From Hyphomonadaceae bacterium UBA1849 (GTDB taxonomy: Bacteria > Pseudomonadota > Alphaproteobacteria > Caulobacterales > Hyphomonadaceae): a DNA stretch of 64,000 bases. The notes beneath the pieces are model-generated. The model made no database searches. It saw only the letters and a program-made list of their open reading frames with translations, and was not told the origin of the DNA. Every line of letters begins with the position of its first letter. Position 1 is the first letter of the stretch. The translations under genes and the position numbers were made by a program. The stretch is from contig DDIN01000008.1 in the NCBI GenBank assembly GCA_002338565.1, positions 678,167 to 742,166 of the forward strand. Direction: 5' to 3'. Positions 25,324 to 34,178 of this stretch are shown piece after piece.

Positions 25324-27900
25324 ATGATAACGATGAGTCTCGAGAGGCGCTTCACGCAATTCCTGATAGCGTCGACAGTGCTTGCCATTCTTGCAACCGC
25401 ATTTGCCGCTGCCGTCAGCGTCAACTGGCATGTGCGCCATCAACAGAGCAGCGCTCTGGCGGACTACATGTCCGAACGCGGCCTCAGAGAAGATGCGTTC
25501 TTCAACACCATTGCCGACTCCCAGAACGCCGCAATGCAAACCTTCAACGAGTATGTTGAAGGCCTGACCGACGCAGAAATCCAGACCGGGCTCGACACCT
25601 ATTTCCCGCTACAGGAAAATGGTGCCCGCCGAGGTACCGATGAACTGTTCGAAGGTGTGTTTATTCCGGGCTATGGCCGTGTTTACGGCATCGCAGCGCT
25701 CGGCAGTTCCACACATGAATGGACGCCGGCGCGTGAGCGCACCTTCTATTCGGCCTTCCTGACAATCGCCCGCCACGGCGTTGGCATGAACGATACACAT
25801 GAGAGCCTCTGGTTCATGTCGCCACTGGACGATCTCATTATTTTTGCGCCTAACCGTCCGGACCGACTGGAATTTTACCGCCATGAAGCGCCCCACGATT
25901 TCAGCGCAACAAGCATCGGCATTGGTGATGTATCGCAGCCTGAGGTTAATCCCGAAGGTCTCACACGCTGCACACCTCTCATGAGCGCAGCTTACGACCA
26001 GACCGGCGAAACCCTCGTCACAGGTTGCCAGACCCCGCTTCGCCAGTTCGGCGGCGGACAGGTTGGTATTTTCGGCACGACAATGTTCGTCAACGAGGTG
26101 TTCCAGGCCGCATTTGATGCTCTGCCGAATATGGACTCCGATATTTACTTCATTTCGTCGGAAGGTCAGCTCATCGCGCATCACGACATTGACGAGACCA
26201 CGAGTGTGCGTCCCGCGCTGATGCATGCCATGGAAGACCTGATCGACCCTGAAGAGCTTCTGGAAACGTTCCGGGACACCCGATCAGGAAGCGACGTATT
26301 CTTCCGTAACCCCGAGCATTTTGCGTCCGAAGCCATCGCTTTCTATCATCTGGAAATTCCGGACTGGTATCTGGTTATTTCGATACCGGAACAAACGCTG
26401 CTTTATGCATCGCTCAACCAGCTCGTCCCGATCTTCATCATGTCGCTCACGGTTGGTGCCTGTGTCATTATCGGCATGACGATCTTTGTACGCCGCGTCG
26501 CACTGAAACCGCTTGGCATTTTAACGCGATCACTTCACGCGCCGGCGGGCGCAACCGGCGACATGGATCATCAGATTGATGAACTTACAGAACGCAGGGA
26601 CGAGATTGGTCAGCTTGCAAGCACGCTCGCCGATTTCCGAAATCGCACTGAAGCCTACACGTCCAAACTGGAAGACACGGTTGCTCAACGCACCGAGAAG
26701 CTACACCGCCTGAGCCAGGCCAAGTCGACCTTCCTCGCGACCATGAGCCATGAACTCCGCACGCCGATGAATGGCATTCTGGGCGTTTCAGGCGCACTCA
26801 ATCGCACAGACCTCACGACCGAACAGTCTGAGATGGTGGAGCTCATCCAGCAGTCTACGCAAATGCTGGAGCGGCAGCTGTCGGACGTTCTGGATGTATC
26901 AAAAGTCGAAGCCGGCAAGCTTGAGCTTATCAGGAACCCTACCAATCTCGCATCCTGCGTGACGGAACTATGTGATTTCCATCGCCACACAGCCAGGGAA
27001 CGCGGGCTGGACCTCAATCTCAATTTTGATGTCTCAGCACATGGCTATTTCCTGGCTGATGAAGTCCGCATCCGGCAGGTGCTGAACAATCTCATCACCA
27101 ACGCGATCAAGTTTACCAGCGAAGGCTCAGTCACAATAGATGTCAGCGGCGGCGAGTATCTTGATGTCACGCGGCAGGTGGTCAGCTTCAAAGTCACTGA
27201 CACTGGCGTTGGCATGAACGCAGAAAGCCTTGCGCAGATCTTCGAACCATATGCACAACCGACGAAAAACGTTGCCGAACCAAACCGCGGCACGGGTCTC
27301 GGCCTGACCATCTCGAAATCGCTCGTAGAGCTGATGAAAGGCGAAATCATGGCGCGGTCCCGCCCGGGACATGGCAGCGTGTTTGCGTTCGAAATTCCGC
27401 TGGTTCGTTGTCAGACACAAAACCCTTCGCTGACGCCTGTATCGGAAGAGGCTGAGGCACTCGCCGACCATTTGTCATCCACGCGCGTCCTGCTCGCTGA
27501 AGATCACCCGGTCAACCAGCGTGTCGTACAACTCATCCTTAAACCGCTGGGTGTCGACGTTGAGATTGTCGAGAACGGCCAGGACGCTGTCGAAGCCTAT
27601 AAGAATGGCAGTTATGATGTCATCCTGATGGATATGCGCATGCCGGTGATGGATGGCCTGGTAGCCACCCGCCAGATTCGTGAAATCGAAAGCAATGAGA
27701 ATCGGGGCCACACCCCAATTCTGGTACTCAGCGCGAATGCCATGCCCGAACACTGCGACCAGTCCATGATGGCCGGGGCAGATATGCATGTCGGCAAGCC
27801 GTTAACACCGGAGCGCCTGATTGATGCCGTCCGCGAAGGCCTGGAATTGAAAGCCGAAGGAAGCGATGCCAGCGAGCGTTCAAACTCCCAGCGCGCCTGA
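25324..27900 (+). CDS. Membrane hybrid histidine kinase with C-terminal receiver
   Basis: The 858-residue protein starts with a transmembrane helix near residues 18-35. A periplasmic Cache-like sensor of about 330 residues follows, then a second helix (IFIMSLTVGACVIIGMTIFV) and a HAMP segment (KPLGILTRSLHAPAG, ELTERRDEIGQLASTLADF). The kinase core has MSHELRTPMNGILG with His476, LNNLITNAIKFTSEG, DTGVGM and GTGLGLTISKSLVE. The receiver has VLLAEDHPVNQRV and the phosphoacceptor Asp770 in ILMDMRMPVMDG. No histidine phosphotransfer domain is present, so output goes through a separate Hpt protein or the receiver acts in cis. The divL gene begins 103 bp downstream. Confidence 0.9.
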   Translation: MITMSLERRFTQFLIASTVLAILATAFAAAVSVNWHVRHQQSSALADYMSERGLREDAFFNTIADSQNAAMQTFNEYVEGLTDAEIQTGLDTYFPLQENGARRGTDELFEGVFIPGYGRVYGIAALGSSTHEWTPARERTFYSAFLTIARHGVGMNDTHESLWFMSPLDDLIIFAPNRPDRLEFYRHEAPHDFSATSIGIGDVSQPEVNPEGLTRCTPLMSAAYDQTGETLVTGCQTPLRQFGGGQVGIFGTTMFVNEVFQAAFDALPNMDSDIYFISSEGQLIAHHDIDETTSVRPALMHAMEDLIDPEELLETFRDTRSGSDVFFRNPEHFASEAIAFYHLEIPDWYLVISIPEQTLLYASLNQLVPIFIMSLTVGACVIIGMTIFVRRVALKPLGILTRSLHAPAGATGDMDHQIDELTERRDEIGQLASTLADFRNRTEAYTSKLEDTVAQRTEKLHRLSQAKSTFLATMSHELRTPMNGILGVSGALNRTDLTTEQSEMVELIQQSTQMLERQLSDVLDVSKVEAGKLELIRNPTNLASCVTELCDFHRHTARERGLDLNLNFDVSAHGYFLADEVRIRQVLNNLITNAIKFTSEGSVTIDVSGGEYLDVTRQVVSFKVTDTGVGMNAESLAQIFEPYAQPTKNVAEPNRGTGLGLTISKSLVELMKGEIMARSRPGHGSVFAFEIPLVRCQTQNPSLTPVSEEAEALADHLSSTRVLLAEDHPVNQRVVQLILKPLGVDVEIVENGQDAVEAYKNGSYDVILMDMRMPVMDGLVATRQIREIESNENRGHTPILVLSANAMPEHCDQSMMAGADMHVGKPLTPERLIDAVREGLELKAEGSDASERSNSQRA

Positions 27901-27915
27901 AACCGTAAACATTCA

Positions 27916-27931
27916 TTAACGGGACATTAAC
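27916..27931 (+). promoter_or_regulatory. CtrA box upstream of divL
   Basis: The sequence TTAACGGGACATTAAC is a perfect match to the CtrA consensus TTAA-N7-TTAAC. It lies 73-88 bp before the divL ATG. CtrA is the master cell-cycle response regulator that DivL helps to control. Confidence 0.75.
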
Positions 27932-27959
27932 TGAAACCGGTCATTTCGTTAAAGTGGCG

Positions 27960-27975
27960 GAATCTGAAAAGATTC
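27960..27975 (+). promoter_or_regulatory. Paired GANTC methylation sites before divL
   Basis: GAATC at 27960-27964 and GATTC at 27971-27975 are both CcrM-type GANTC sites, 11 bp apart and about 30-45 bp before the divL start. GcrA-dependent promoters in Caulobacterales often carry such sites. Confidence 0.5.
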
Positions 27976-28003
27976 GGCGACTTGTTCGAGACGGAGCGGC
28001 CTT

Positions 28004-30445
28004 ATGGCGTTTAGTGCAGATCAGATACCAGTCATGGTGGCTGTCGGAGCTTCAGCTCTGGCGCTGTCTTCCATGCTTTGGTCGCTACGCGTTACAGACG
28101 GCCATCGCGGCGCAGCACGCAAATTCCGCCAGCGCGCAGATACCTCCGAAGAACAACTCATTCGCGCTGAAAGCATTTTCGACGCCCATCCGGGTATCAT
28201 CCTCGTCTGGGAAGATGACGCACTGGACGGTGACGAAGTTGGCTCCCCTGTCGTTTACGGATCGCCCGTGGCACTCGCCGGCCTCCTGCGATTTACAGAT
28301 GACTCGCTTTCCCATGATCCGGCTATCCGGATTGTCGAAGGCCTTGCTGATCTGGAAGCGCGTGACGCATCCGGCAAAGACACAACGCTTCGCCAGCGCC
28401 TACGTGAACTTCGCCTTTCTGGGTCACCATTCTCGCTGACGCTGATTGGCCCGTCAGGGCGTTTTCTGGAAGCTGATGGCCGCACCGCCGGTGCACGTGC
28501 CGTCATGTGGCTGACGGACTCAACGATTAAAGGCCTTGAAGAAAGCTCTGCCCGCTTCCGCATTGAAGAAGCCCGTCAGGTCGTTGCACGCGATCCGACA
28601 GCCTTTCTCGACATGCTCTCCAAAGCCCCCTTCCCGGCCTGGCGTCTGTCCGGCACGGGTCGTCTGCAATGGGCGAACAGTGCATATCTCACCGCCGTTG
28701 AAGCGCGCAACCTCGACTCCGCGCTCGAGAAGCAAATCCATCTCGACTCGCAGGTAAGTGATCAGGTCAAATCCACGCTGGAAAGCAATTCGGAAATTTC
28801 CGAGACACGTCAGATTTCAGTGAATGGCGAGCGCCGCTCCATGCGGGTTCTGACCTTCCCGCTCTCTGGCGGTGCTGGCGCGATGGCGTTCGACGTCACC
28901 GACGAAGTCGATGCGCAGGAAACGCTGACCCGTCACGTCCGCGCGCACGACGAAACGCTGAACCATATCGATGAAGGTGTGGCGATTTTCGGCGGCGACC
29001 GCCGCCTCGTCTATTTCAACCGCGCTTTCTCCAAAATGTGGGACCTGAAAGACAGCTTCCTTATCGAAAAGCCGAACCATGGACAGGTTCTGGACGAGCT
29101 CCGCGCTGGTCGCAAACTGCCAGCGCGCGCCAATTTCGGTGAATGGCGCGCAGAAGAGCTGGCCCATTACCAGATGAAATCCTCAACAGCCGAGGATATC
29201 TGGCGTCTGCCGGATGGCCGTACGCTGAAAGTCACCCGCCAGCACCACCCGCTGGGCGGTCTTCTTATTCTGTTCAAAGACATGACGGACGAGCTGGCCC
29301 TTGAGAGCAAATACAAAATGCTCATCAAAACGCAGACAGCGACGCTCAACAATCTGCACGAAGCTGTCACCGTGTTCGGCCCGGATGGCCGCCTGCGCCT
29401 GCACAATGAAGCCTTCATGCGCCTGTGGGAGCTGGATGCTAAGGATCTTGAGGGCGAGGTGGATTACAACCACCTTTCAGGGCTGTGCACCAAGCTGTTC
29501 CACGATCAGGACACATGGGCCAATATCAAAGGCCATATCACCAACCCGTCTTCCGAAGCGCGCCGCGAAACAACCGGCGAGATGAAACGCTCCGACGGCA
29601 GTGTGGTGACCTATCTCACTCAGCCTCTGCCAGATGGCGCGACGCTAGTTGCATTTGTCGACATGACCGCTGCTCGCCGTGTGGAAGAAGCGCTCCGCGA
29701 GCGCGCCGAAGCCTTTGAAGCCGCTGACAAGCTACGCACAGAGTTCGTGCGCAATGTCAGCTATCAGCTCCGCTCACCACTGACGACCATCCTCGGCTAC
29801 ACGCAGTTCCTTGAGAGCGGTCAGGTTGGCGAGCTGAACGAACAGCAATCAGGCTTTGTGGATTCCATCCTCACCGCCTCTAACAACCTCTCCAAGCTGA
29901 TCGACGACATTCTCGATCTGGCCATGATTGAGGCCCGCCGTCTCGACCTCGACATCTCGTCCGTCGACCTGAAAGAGGTCGTGAACGACAGCATCAACAT
30001 GATGGTGTCAAACGCCGAGGACACAGAGGTTGAAGTCGTCTGCGAACTGCAGCCTGACATTGGCACGATGATGGCCGACGAGCGCCGCCTGCGTCAGATC
30101 CTGTTCAATCTGATGACCAATGCGATGCGCTTCACGGACTCTGGCGGCAAGATCACCATCGAAGCTCACAAACAGGACGATATGGTCTGGCTTTCTGTCT
30201 CCGATACAGGTGCAGGCATTGAATACGACCAGCAAGCCTCCGTGTTTGACAGCTTTGCATCCGGCGACCGCCGCGGCGCAGGCCTCGGCCTTGCACTCGT
30301 CCGCTCTTTCGTAGAGCTGCATGGCGGTCAGGTCATGATGCAATCAGCCCCTGGCGAAGGCACACGCGTCATCTGCATGATGCCAGCCGATGCTTCCGGC
30401 GCAGTTCCACAAGGCGATGACGACGAAATTCGCTCAGCTGCGTAG
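28004..30445 (+). CDS. divL: DivL, PAS-domain pseudo-histidine kinase of the cell-cycle circuit
   Basis: The 813-residue protein has one N-terminal membrane helix (MVAVGASALALSSMLW). Several PAS-like domains follow, including EGVAIFGGDRRLVYFNRAFS and EAVTVFGPDGRLRLHNEAFM. The kinase module has NVSYQLRSPLTTILGYTQFL, LFNLMTNAMRFTDSGG, DTGAGI and GAGLGLALVRSFVELHGG. Tyr587 (codon at 29762) replaces the phospho-accepting histidine, the hallmark of Caulobacter DivL, which controls CckA and so CtrA through DivK binding. Length is close to the 769 residues of the Caulobacter protein. ACGGAG precedes the ATG, and a CtrA box and two GANTC sites lie upstream. Confidence 0.93.
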   Translation: MAFSADQIPVMVAVGASALALSSMLWSLRVTDGHRGAARKFRQRADTSEEQLIRAESIFDAHPGIILVWEDDALDGDEVGSPVVYGSPVALAGLLRFTDDSLSHDPAIRIVEGLADLEARDASGKDTTLRQRLRELRLSGSPFSLTLIGPSGRFLEADGRTAGARAVMWLTDSTIKGLEESSARFRIEEARQVVARDPTAFLDMLSKAPFPAWRLSGTGRLQWANSAYLTAVEARNLDSALEKQIHLDSQVSDQVKSTLESNSEISETRQISVNGERRSMRVLTFPLSGGAGAMAFDVTDEVDAQETLTRHVRAHDETLNHIDEGVAIFGGDRRLVYFNRAFSKMWDLKDSFLIEKPNHGQVLDELRAGRKLPARANFGEWRAEELAHYQMKSSTAEDIWRLPDGRTLKVTRQHHPLGGLLILFKDMTDELALESKYKMLIKTQTATLNNLHEAVTVFGPDGRLRLHNEAFMRLWELDAKDLEGEVDYNHLSGLCTKLFHDQDTWANIKGHITNPSSEARRETTGEMKRSDGSVVTYLTQPLPDGATLVAFVDMTAARRVEEALRERAEAFEAADKLRTEFVRNVSYQLRSPLTTILGYTQFLESGQVGELNEQQSGFVDSILTASNNLSKLIDDILDLAMIEARRLDLDISSVDLKEVVNDSINMMVSNAEDTEVEVVCELQPDIGTMMADERRLRQILFNLMTNAMRFTDSGGKITIEAHKQDDMVWLSVSDTGAGIEYDQQASVFDSFASGDRRGAGLGLALVRSFVELHGGQVMMQSAPGEGTRVICMMPADASGAVPQGDDDEIRSAA

Positions 30446-30466
30446 CTTCGCTGACACCTACCAATC

Positions 30467-30495
30467 AAAGCCGCTCTGACAGGGCGGCTTTTTTA
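30467..30495 (+). terminator. Intrinsic terminator after divL
   Basis: AAAGCCGC pairs with GCGGCTTT around a short loop and is followed by a T-run, 22 bp after the divL stop. Confidence 0.88.
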
Positions 30496-30538
30496 TTGCG
30501 CTTGCGGAACCGTCAGAGAGGGCGCAAGTTTCTTTCCC

Positions 30539-31900
30539 ATGACATCTGCATCCCTGTTTCGCCTCGGGCTTCTCACACTCTTTCTGAGCCTCCTCAGCCC
30601 GCTGACGCTGCAGGCGCAAGATGCCTCCCAAACAGATGCGCCCATTTCACTCGAAGAAGGCGTGCCGGATGATGCAGCTATCCTCGAACGGATTGACGAT
30701 ATCTTTGCCCAACTTGAATCGCTTCAAGGCATCGAAGCCAGCGTTCAGTCAGGCGTGGTGACGCTTTCAGGCACAACAACGAATGCTGATGCGATAGACC
30801 TGGCTGAAACGCTCTCAGCCCGCGTTGAGGGCGTTGTCGCGGTCCAGAACCAGATCACCCGTGATGCCTCAGTCACCAATCGCGTCACCCCAGCCATGGA
30901 CGCCGCGCGTGGGCAGATTGAAGCCTTCATCCGCTATATCCCGCTCTACGCGCTAGCGCTTGGTGTATTCGCGCTCGTGCTTATGGGCGGCTGGCTGCTG
31001 TCGCGCGCGCAATTCATCTGGCGCACCATATCGCCAAACCGCTTTGTGGCCGATCTGATTTCGACCTTCGTGTTCACACTCGCCTTCATCATCGCCATGA
31101 TTTCGGCGCTAAGCCTGATTGGCGCAACGGCGTTTCTCGGCACGCTTCTCGGCGCCGCTGGCGTGGTGGGCCTCGCCATCGGTTTTGCTGTCAAAGATAC
31201 GATCGAGAACTTCACTGCATCGGTCATGCTGTCTATTCGTCAGCCCTTCCAGCCGAATGATCACGTCGTCATCAATGGCGAAGAAGGCCGTGTGATCCGC
31301 CTGACATCACGCGCGACAATCCTGATGACACTGGATGGCAATCATCTTCGCATTCCGAACGCCAATGTCTTCAAAGGCGTCATTCTGAATTATTCGCGCA
31401 ATCCGGATCGCCGGTTCAGCTTCATGCTTGGCATTGACCCAGAACAGGACGAGATGGAAGCCGCTTCGCTTGGGCAGGCAACACTCGAAAAGCTGGATTT
31501 TGTACTCGCAGATCCTCCCGCGGTCGGCCTGATCAAAGAGCTGGGCGCCTCAACGACGGATCTATCCTTCAATGGATGGGTCGATCAACGCGATACCGAT
31601 TTCAACAAAGCGCGTTCGGCTGCGATCTCTGCGGTCAAAACTGCGCTCGAAGCAGCGGGCTTCAGCCTGCCAGACCCGAGCTATCGTATCTCCATTAAAG
31701 GCGGCGCAGCCCTTCCGACCCAGCCTGTTTCAGCGGTCGTTGAAGAAGTGGACACGCCGGAGGAAACACCTGCGCCGGAAAAGGCCCCGGATGTACCAGA
31801 CACCTCGCCCGATACATCGCTTCAGGAACGCGTCGACGCAGAGCGCCGTGCCAAAGGTGAGGATGATCTTTTGGGCAATGGCGGCGCAAGCGAGCTCTGA
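30539..31900 (+). CDS. Mechanosensitive channel (MscS family) with N-terminal BON domain
   Basis: The 453-residue protein opens with a signal peptide (LGLLTLFLSLLSPLTLQAQ). A BON-like domain (SVQSGVVTLSGTTTNADAID, ARVEGVVAVQNQI) at about residues 60-115 would lie in the periplasm. Three membrane helices follow, and the MscS pore and beta domain: LGAAGVVGLAIGFAVKDTIE, QPFQPNDHVVINGEEGRV, IPNANVFKGVILNYSR. The C-terminus is an acidic proline-rich tail of about 60 residues. MscS channels release solutes upon hypo-osmotic shock; the BON domain may bind lipid or envelope structures. Confidence 0.9.
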   Translation: MTSASLFRLGLLTLFLSLLSPLTLQAQDASQTDAPISLEEGVPDDAAILERIDDIFAQLESLQGIEASVQSGVVTLSGTTTNADAIDLAETLSARVEGVVAVQNQITRDASVTNRVTPAMDAARGQIEAFIRYIPLYALALGVFALVLMGGWLLSRAQFIWRTISPNRFVADLISTFVFTLAFIIAMISALSLIGATAFLGTLLGAAGVVGLAIGFAVKDTIENFTASVMLSIRQPFQPNDHVVINGEEGRVIRLTSRATILMTLDGNHLRIPNANVFKGVILNYSRNPDRRFSFMLGIDPEQDEMEAASLGQATLEKLDFVLADPPAVGLIKELGASTTDLSFNGWVDQRDTDFNKARSAAISAVKTALEAAGFSLPDPSYRISIKGGAALPTQPVSAVVEEVDTPEETPAPEKAPDVPDTSPDTSLQERVDAERRAKGEDDLLGNGGASEL

Positions 31901-31974
31901 TCTTTCGTCCAGCTTGACGCCCTCGCATCCCGTCCGCATTAGCAATATTCAGGACAAGAAGACGGGGCAAAACA

Positions 31975-32421
31975 ATGACGGGCCAGTTAGAGATTCGACC
32001 AGTACGCGCAGAAGACAAACCCGTCTGGGAGAAACTGTGGACGGATTATCTGATCTTCTACAAATCCGAGCTGCCGCAATCGGTTTACGACGCGACATTT
32101 GCCCGCCTTCTAACCGACGAGCTTTATGACCCGCATGGTCTGATCGCCTGGCAGGGCGACACGGCAGTCGGCCTCACCCACTTCATGCGCCAACGCCATT
32201 GCTGGCGGCCTGGAGACGTCATTTACCTGCAGGACCTCTATGTAAATCCGGAGGTGCGCGGCACTGGTGCAGGCCGTGCGCTTATTCAAGCCGTTTATGA
32301 CGCGGGCGACGCGATGGGATGCCCGACTGTCTACTGGATGACCGAGAACGACAACCACACGGCCATGAAGCTTTATGATCGCATGGCCAAACAGACAAAG
32401 TTCATCAAATACCAGCGCTGA
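31975..32421 (+). CDS. GNAT family N-acetyltransferase
   Basis: The 148-residue protein is a single GNAT domain. It has LEIRPVRAEDKPVWEKLWTD at the start, YLQDLYVNPEVRGTGAGRAL (acetyl-CoA-binding R-G-x-G-x-G/A) and GCPTVYWMTENDNHTAMKLY. The C-terminal pattern with TENDNHTAMKLYD is typical of amine acetyltransferases. The substrate is unknown. It follows the BON-MscS gene by 74 bp on the same strand. Confidence 0.9.
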   Translation: MTGQLEIRPVRAEDKPVWEKLWTDYLIFYKSELPQSVYDATFARLLTDELYDPHGLIAWQGDTAVGLTHFMRQRHCWRPGDVIYLQDLYVNPEVRGTGAGRALIQAVYDAGDAMGCPTVYWMTENDNHTAMKLYDRMAKQTKFIKYQR

Positions 32422-32494
32422 TCTGCTACTTCGCACTTGCCTCTGCTGCGTAATCGCCGGACAGTTTAGAAAACTCGGGTGGGAGAGAAGACTC

Positions 32495-33643
32495 ATGTTG
32501 AAGGTGTTGAAGTGGATCGGGATCATCATCCTGATCGTGCTGGTTGCTGTTATCGCCGCCATTTCCATTGGTCTTTTCGTGACACGCCCTTCGCCCCCGC
32601 CTGAGAATTCAGAGAGCGCTGCGCGATTAGCTGACGGGCCATATGAGATCGCAACCAATGAATACATCTGGGTTGATTCAACCCGGTCTACCCCGCCCAA
32701 CGGAGAGTTCGAAGGCGCGCCTGATCGCACACTGCCGACGCGCATCTGGTATCCGGAAGATACAGATGGCCCTGCCCCGCTTGTTATATACAGCCACGGC
32801 TTCCGGTCCGATAATGTAGGCGGCGCCTATATCGCAGAGTTTCTGGCAAGCCATGGCTATGTCGTCGCCGCACCGCGTTTCCCGCTTTCTAATGGCGCCG
32901 CACCGGGCGGATCGACGATTTCAGATGTGCCGAGCCAACCGGGCGATGTGAGTTTTGTCATAGACCAGATGCTCGCCCTGTCAGGCGACGAGAAACCCTT
33001 CAGCGTGACGCTGGACGCTGACCGCATTGGCGCCGTCGGTCTCTCGCTGGGCGGGCTGACAACCACGCTCACAACATTCCATCCGGAATGGCGTGACCCG
33101 CGGATCAAGGCCGCTGTCTCCATGGCCGGACCGGCAGACGTTTTCGGCCCGGACTTTTTCACCACCACCGATGCCGCGTATCTGGTGATTTCCGGCACTG
33201 AGGATGCGATTGTTCCTCACCGCGTGAATGCAGCGCCAATGCCGGACAAACTCTCATCTGGCGGACTGCTGGAGATTCAAGGCGGCACACATGCAGGCTT
33301 CGCAGACCTCATGTCGGGTATTCCACGCCTCTTTGGAAATCCGGATGAGCTGGTTTGCTCGGTCGCGGAGTTCGGTACGGGCAGCCACCCGTTCGATGGC
33401 ATGTTTGGCGGACCGGAAATGGGCCTGATCTCACCGGACGAATATGTGCCGGCTTGCTCGTTCGAACTGGGCGAAGCCATCAGCGCCGGTCGCCAGCAAA
33501 TGATCGCGAGGCTCGCCGTTCACGCGCTTCTGGAGTCGGTCTTCGCAGACACCGCGGAGACACGCAGCGAGAATGAGGTCTTCGTCACCGAGACTCTTGA
33601 AAACGACTTCCCCGAGCTGACCTATCTACGAGCGAGGCGCTAG
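32495..33643 (+). CDS. Membrane-anchored alpha/beta hydrolase (PAF acetylhydrolase-like)
   Basis: Starting at the ATG at 32495, preceded by GGGAGAG, gives 382 residues; longer in-frame starts have no site. One N-terminal transmembrane helix (IGIIILIVLVAVIAAISIGL) anchors a periplasmic hydrolase with PTRIWYPEDTDGPAPLVIYS, HGFRS, and the nucleophile in IGAVGLSLGGLTTTL. A probable acid/base region reads VISGTEDAIVPHR and IQGGTHAGF. The arrangement resembles dienelactone hydrolase or PAF-acetylhydrolase relatives. The substrate is unknown. Confidence 0.85.
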   Translation: MLKVLKWIGIIILIVLVAVIAAISIGLFVTRPSPPPENSESAARLADGPYEIATNEYIWVDSTRSTPPNGEFEGAPDRTLPTRIWYPEDTDGPAPLVIYSHGFRSDNVGGAYIAEFLASHGYVVAAPRFPLSNGAAPGGSTISDVPSQPGDVSFVIDQMLALSGDEKPFSVTLDADRIGAVGLSLGGLTTTLTTFHPEWRDPRIKAAVSMAGPADVFGPDFFTTTDAAYLVISGTEDAIVPHRVNAAPMPDKLSSGGLLEIQGGTHAGFADLMSGIPRLFGNPDELVCSVAEFGTGSHPFDGMFGGPEMGLISPDEYVPACSFELGEAISAGRQQMIARLAVHALLESVFADTAETRSENEVFVTETLENDFPELTYLRARR

Positions 33644-33664
33644 GTATCTGAAAAAGCTTTAATG

Positions 33665-34165
33665 CTACTTCAGACCGTCGGCGATTTTTAGAATCTCTGC
33701 CTCAACGCAGGCCATTGCCGTTTCTATTTCGGCAATGATCTGGGCTCGCGAGAAAATGCCAATTTCGTAAAAATGGTCACCCTCAGGTCTCTCAATGCGA
33801 GTCAGTTTCCGGCGCTGGCCCTCGAAGCAAAGCCCGAAAGTTCCGATCCTGACGAGATCACCCGTAATATTGGCCAAGCCCTCAGAATAGCCACCAAGCT
33901 GAATCACGAAGTATTCTTCTGTTGCGAACATCCTCTGGTACGCTTTCAGATCATACCAATGCCAGACAATTGAGCCGGGATATCCTCCAAGCGGCAGGCC
34001 ATCAAAATCAAAATCCATCGCAATCTGCTGACCGCCGCGCGCATCCCAAGGTATCGGATTGTTTCGAATGACATTCTCTTCGAAATCCGGCGACGGCTTA
34101 CCGGTCGACGAAGCGATGGCCGGATCAAAACGAATGGTCAGTCGTTTTTCTATCCCTTCGCTCAT
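33665..34165 (-). CDS. Stand-alone copy of an uncharacterised module shared with the upstream fusion protein
   Basis: The ATG at 34165, with GAGGA seven bases upstream, gives 166 residues; the longer frame reads back into the neighbouring gene. I do not recognise a named family. The C-terminal half aligns by eye with the end of the MarR-GNAT protein encoded just upstream: EIGIFSRAQIIAEIETAMAC against EIGVFPKKLVIDEFEASITR, then VEAEILKIADGL against VRAEIMRVYRAL. The N-termini also correspond (KRLTIRFDP against QRFAISFSP). The gap to the fusion gene is 13 bp, so both are co-transcribed. It probably arose by duplication of the fusion's last domain, or the reverse. Confidence 0.7.
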   Translation of the reverse strand: MSEGIEKRLTIRFDPAIASSTGKPSPDFEENVIRNNPIPWDARGGQQIAMDFDFDGLPLGGYPGSIVWHWYDLKAYQRMFATEEYFVIQLGGYSEGLANITGDLVRIGTFGLCFEGQRRKLTRIERPEGDHFYEIGIFSRAQIIAEIETAMACVEAEILKIADGLK

Positions 34166-34178
34166 AGCTTCATCCTCG

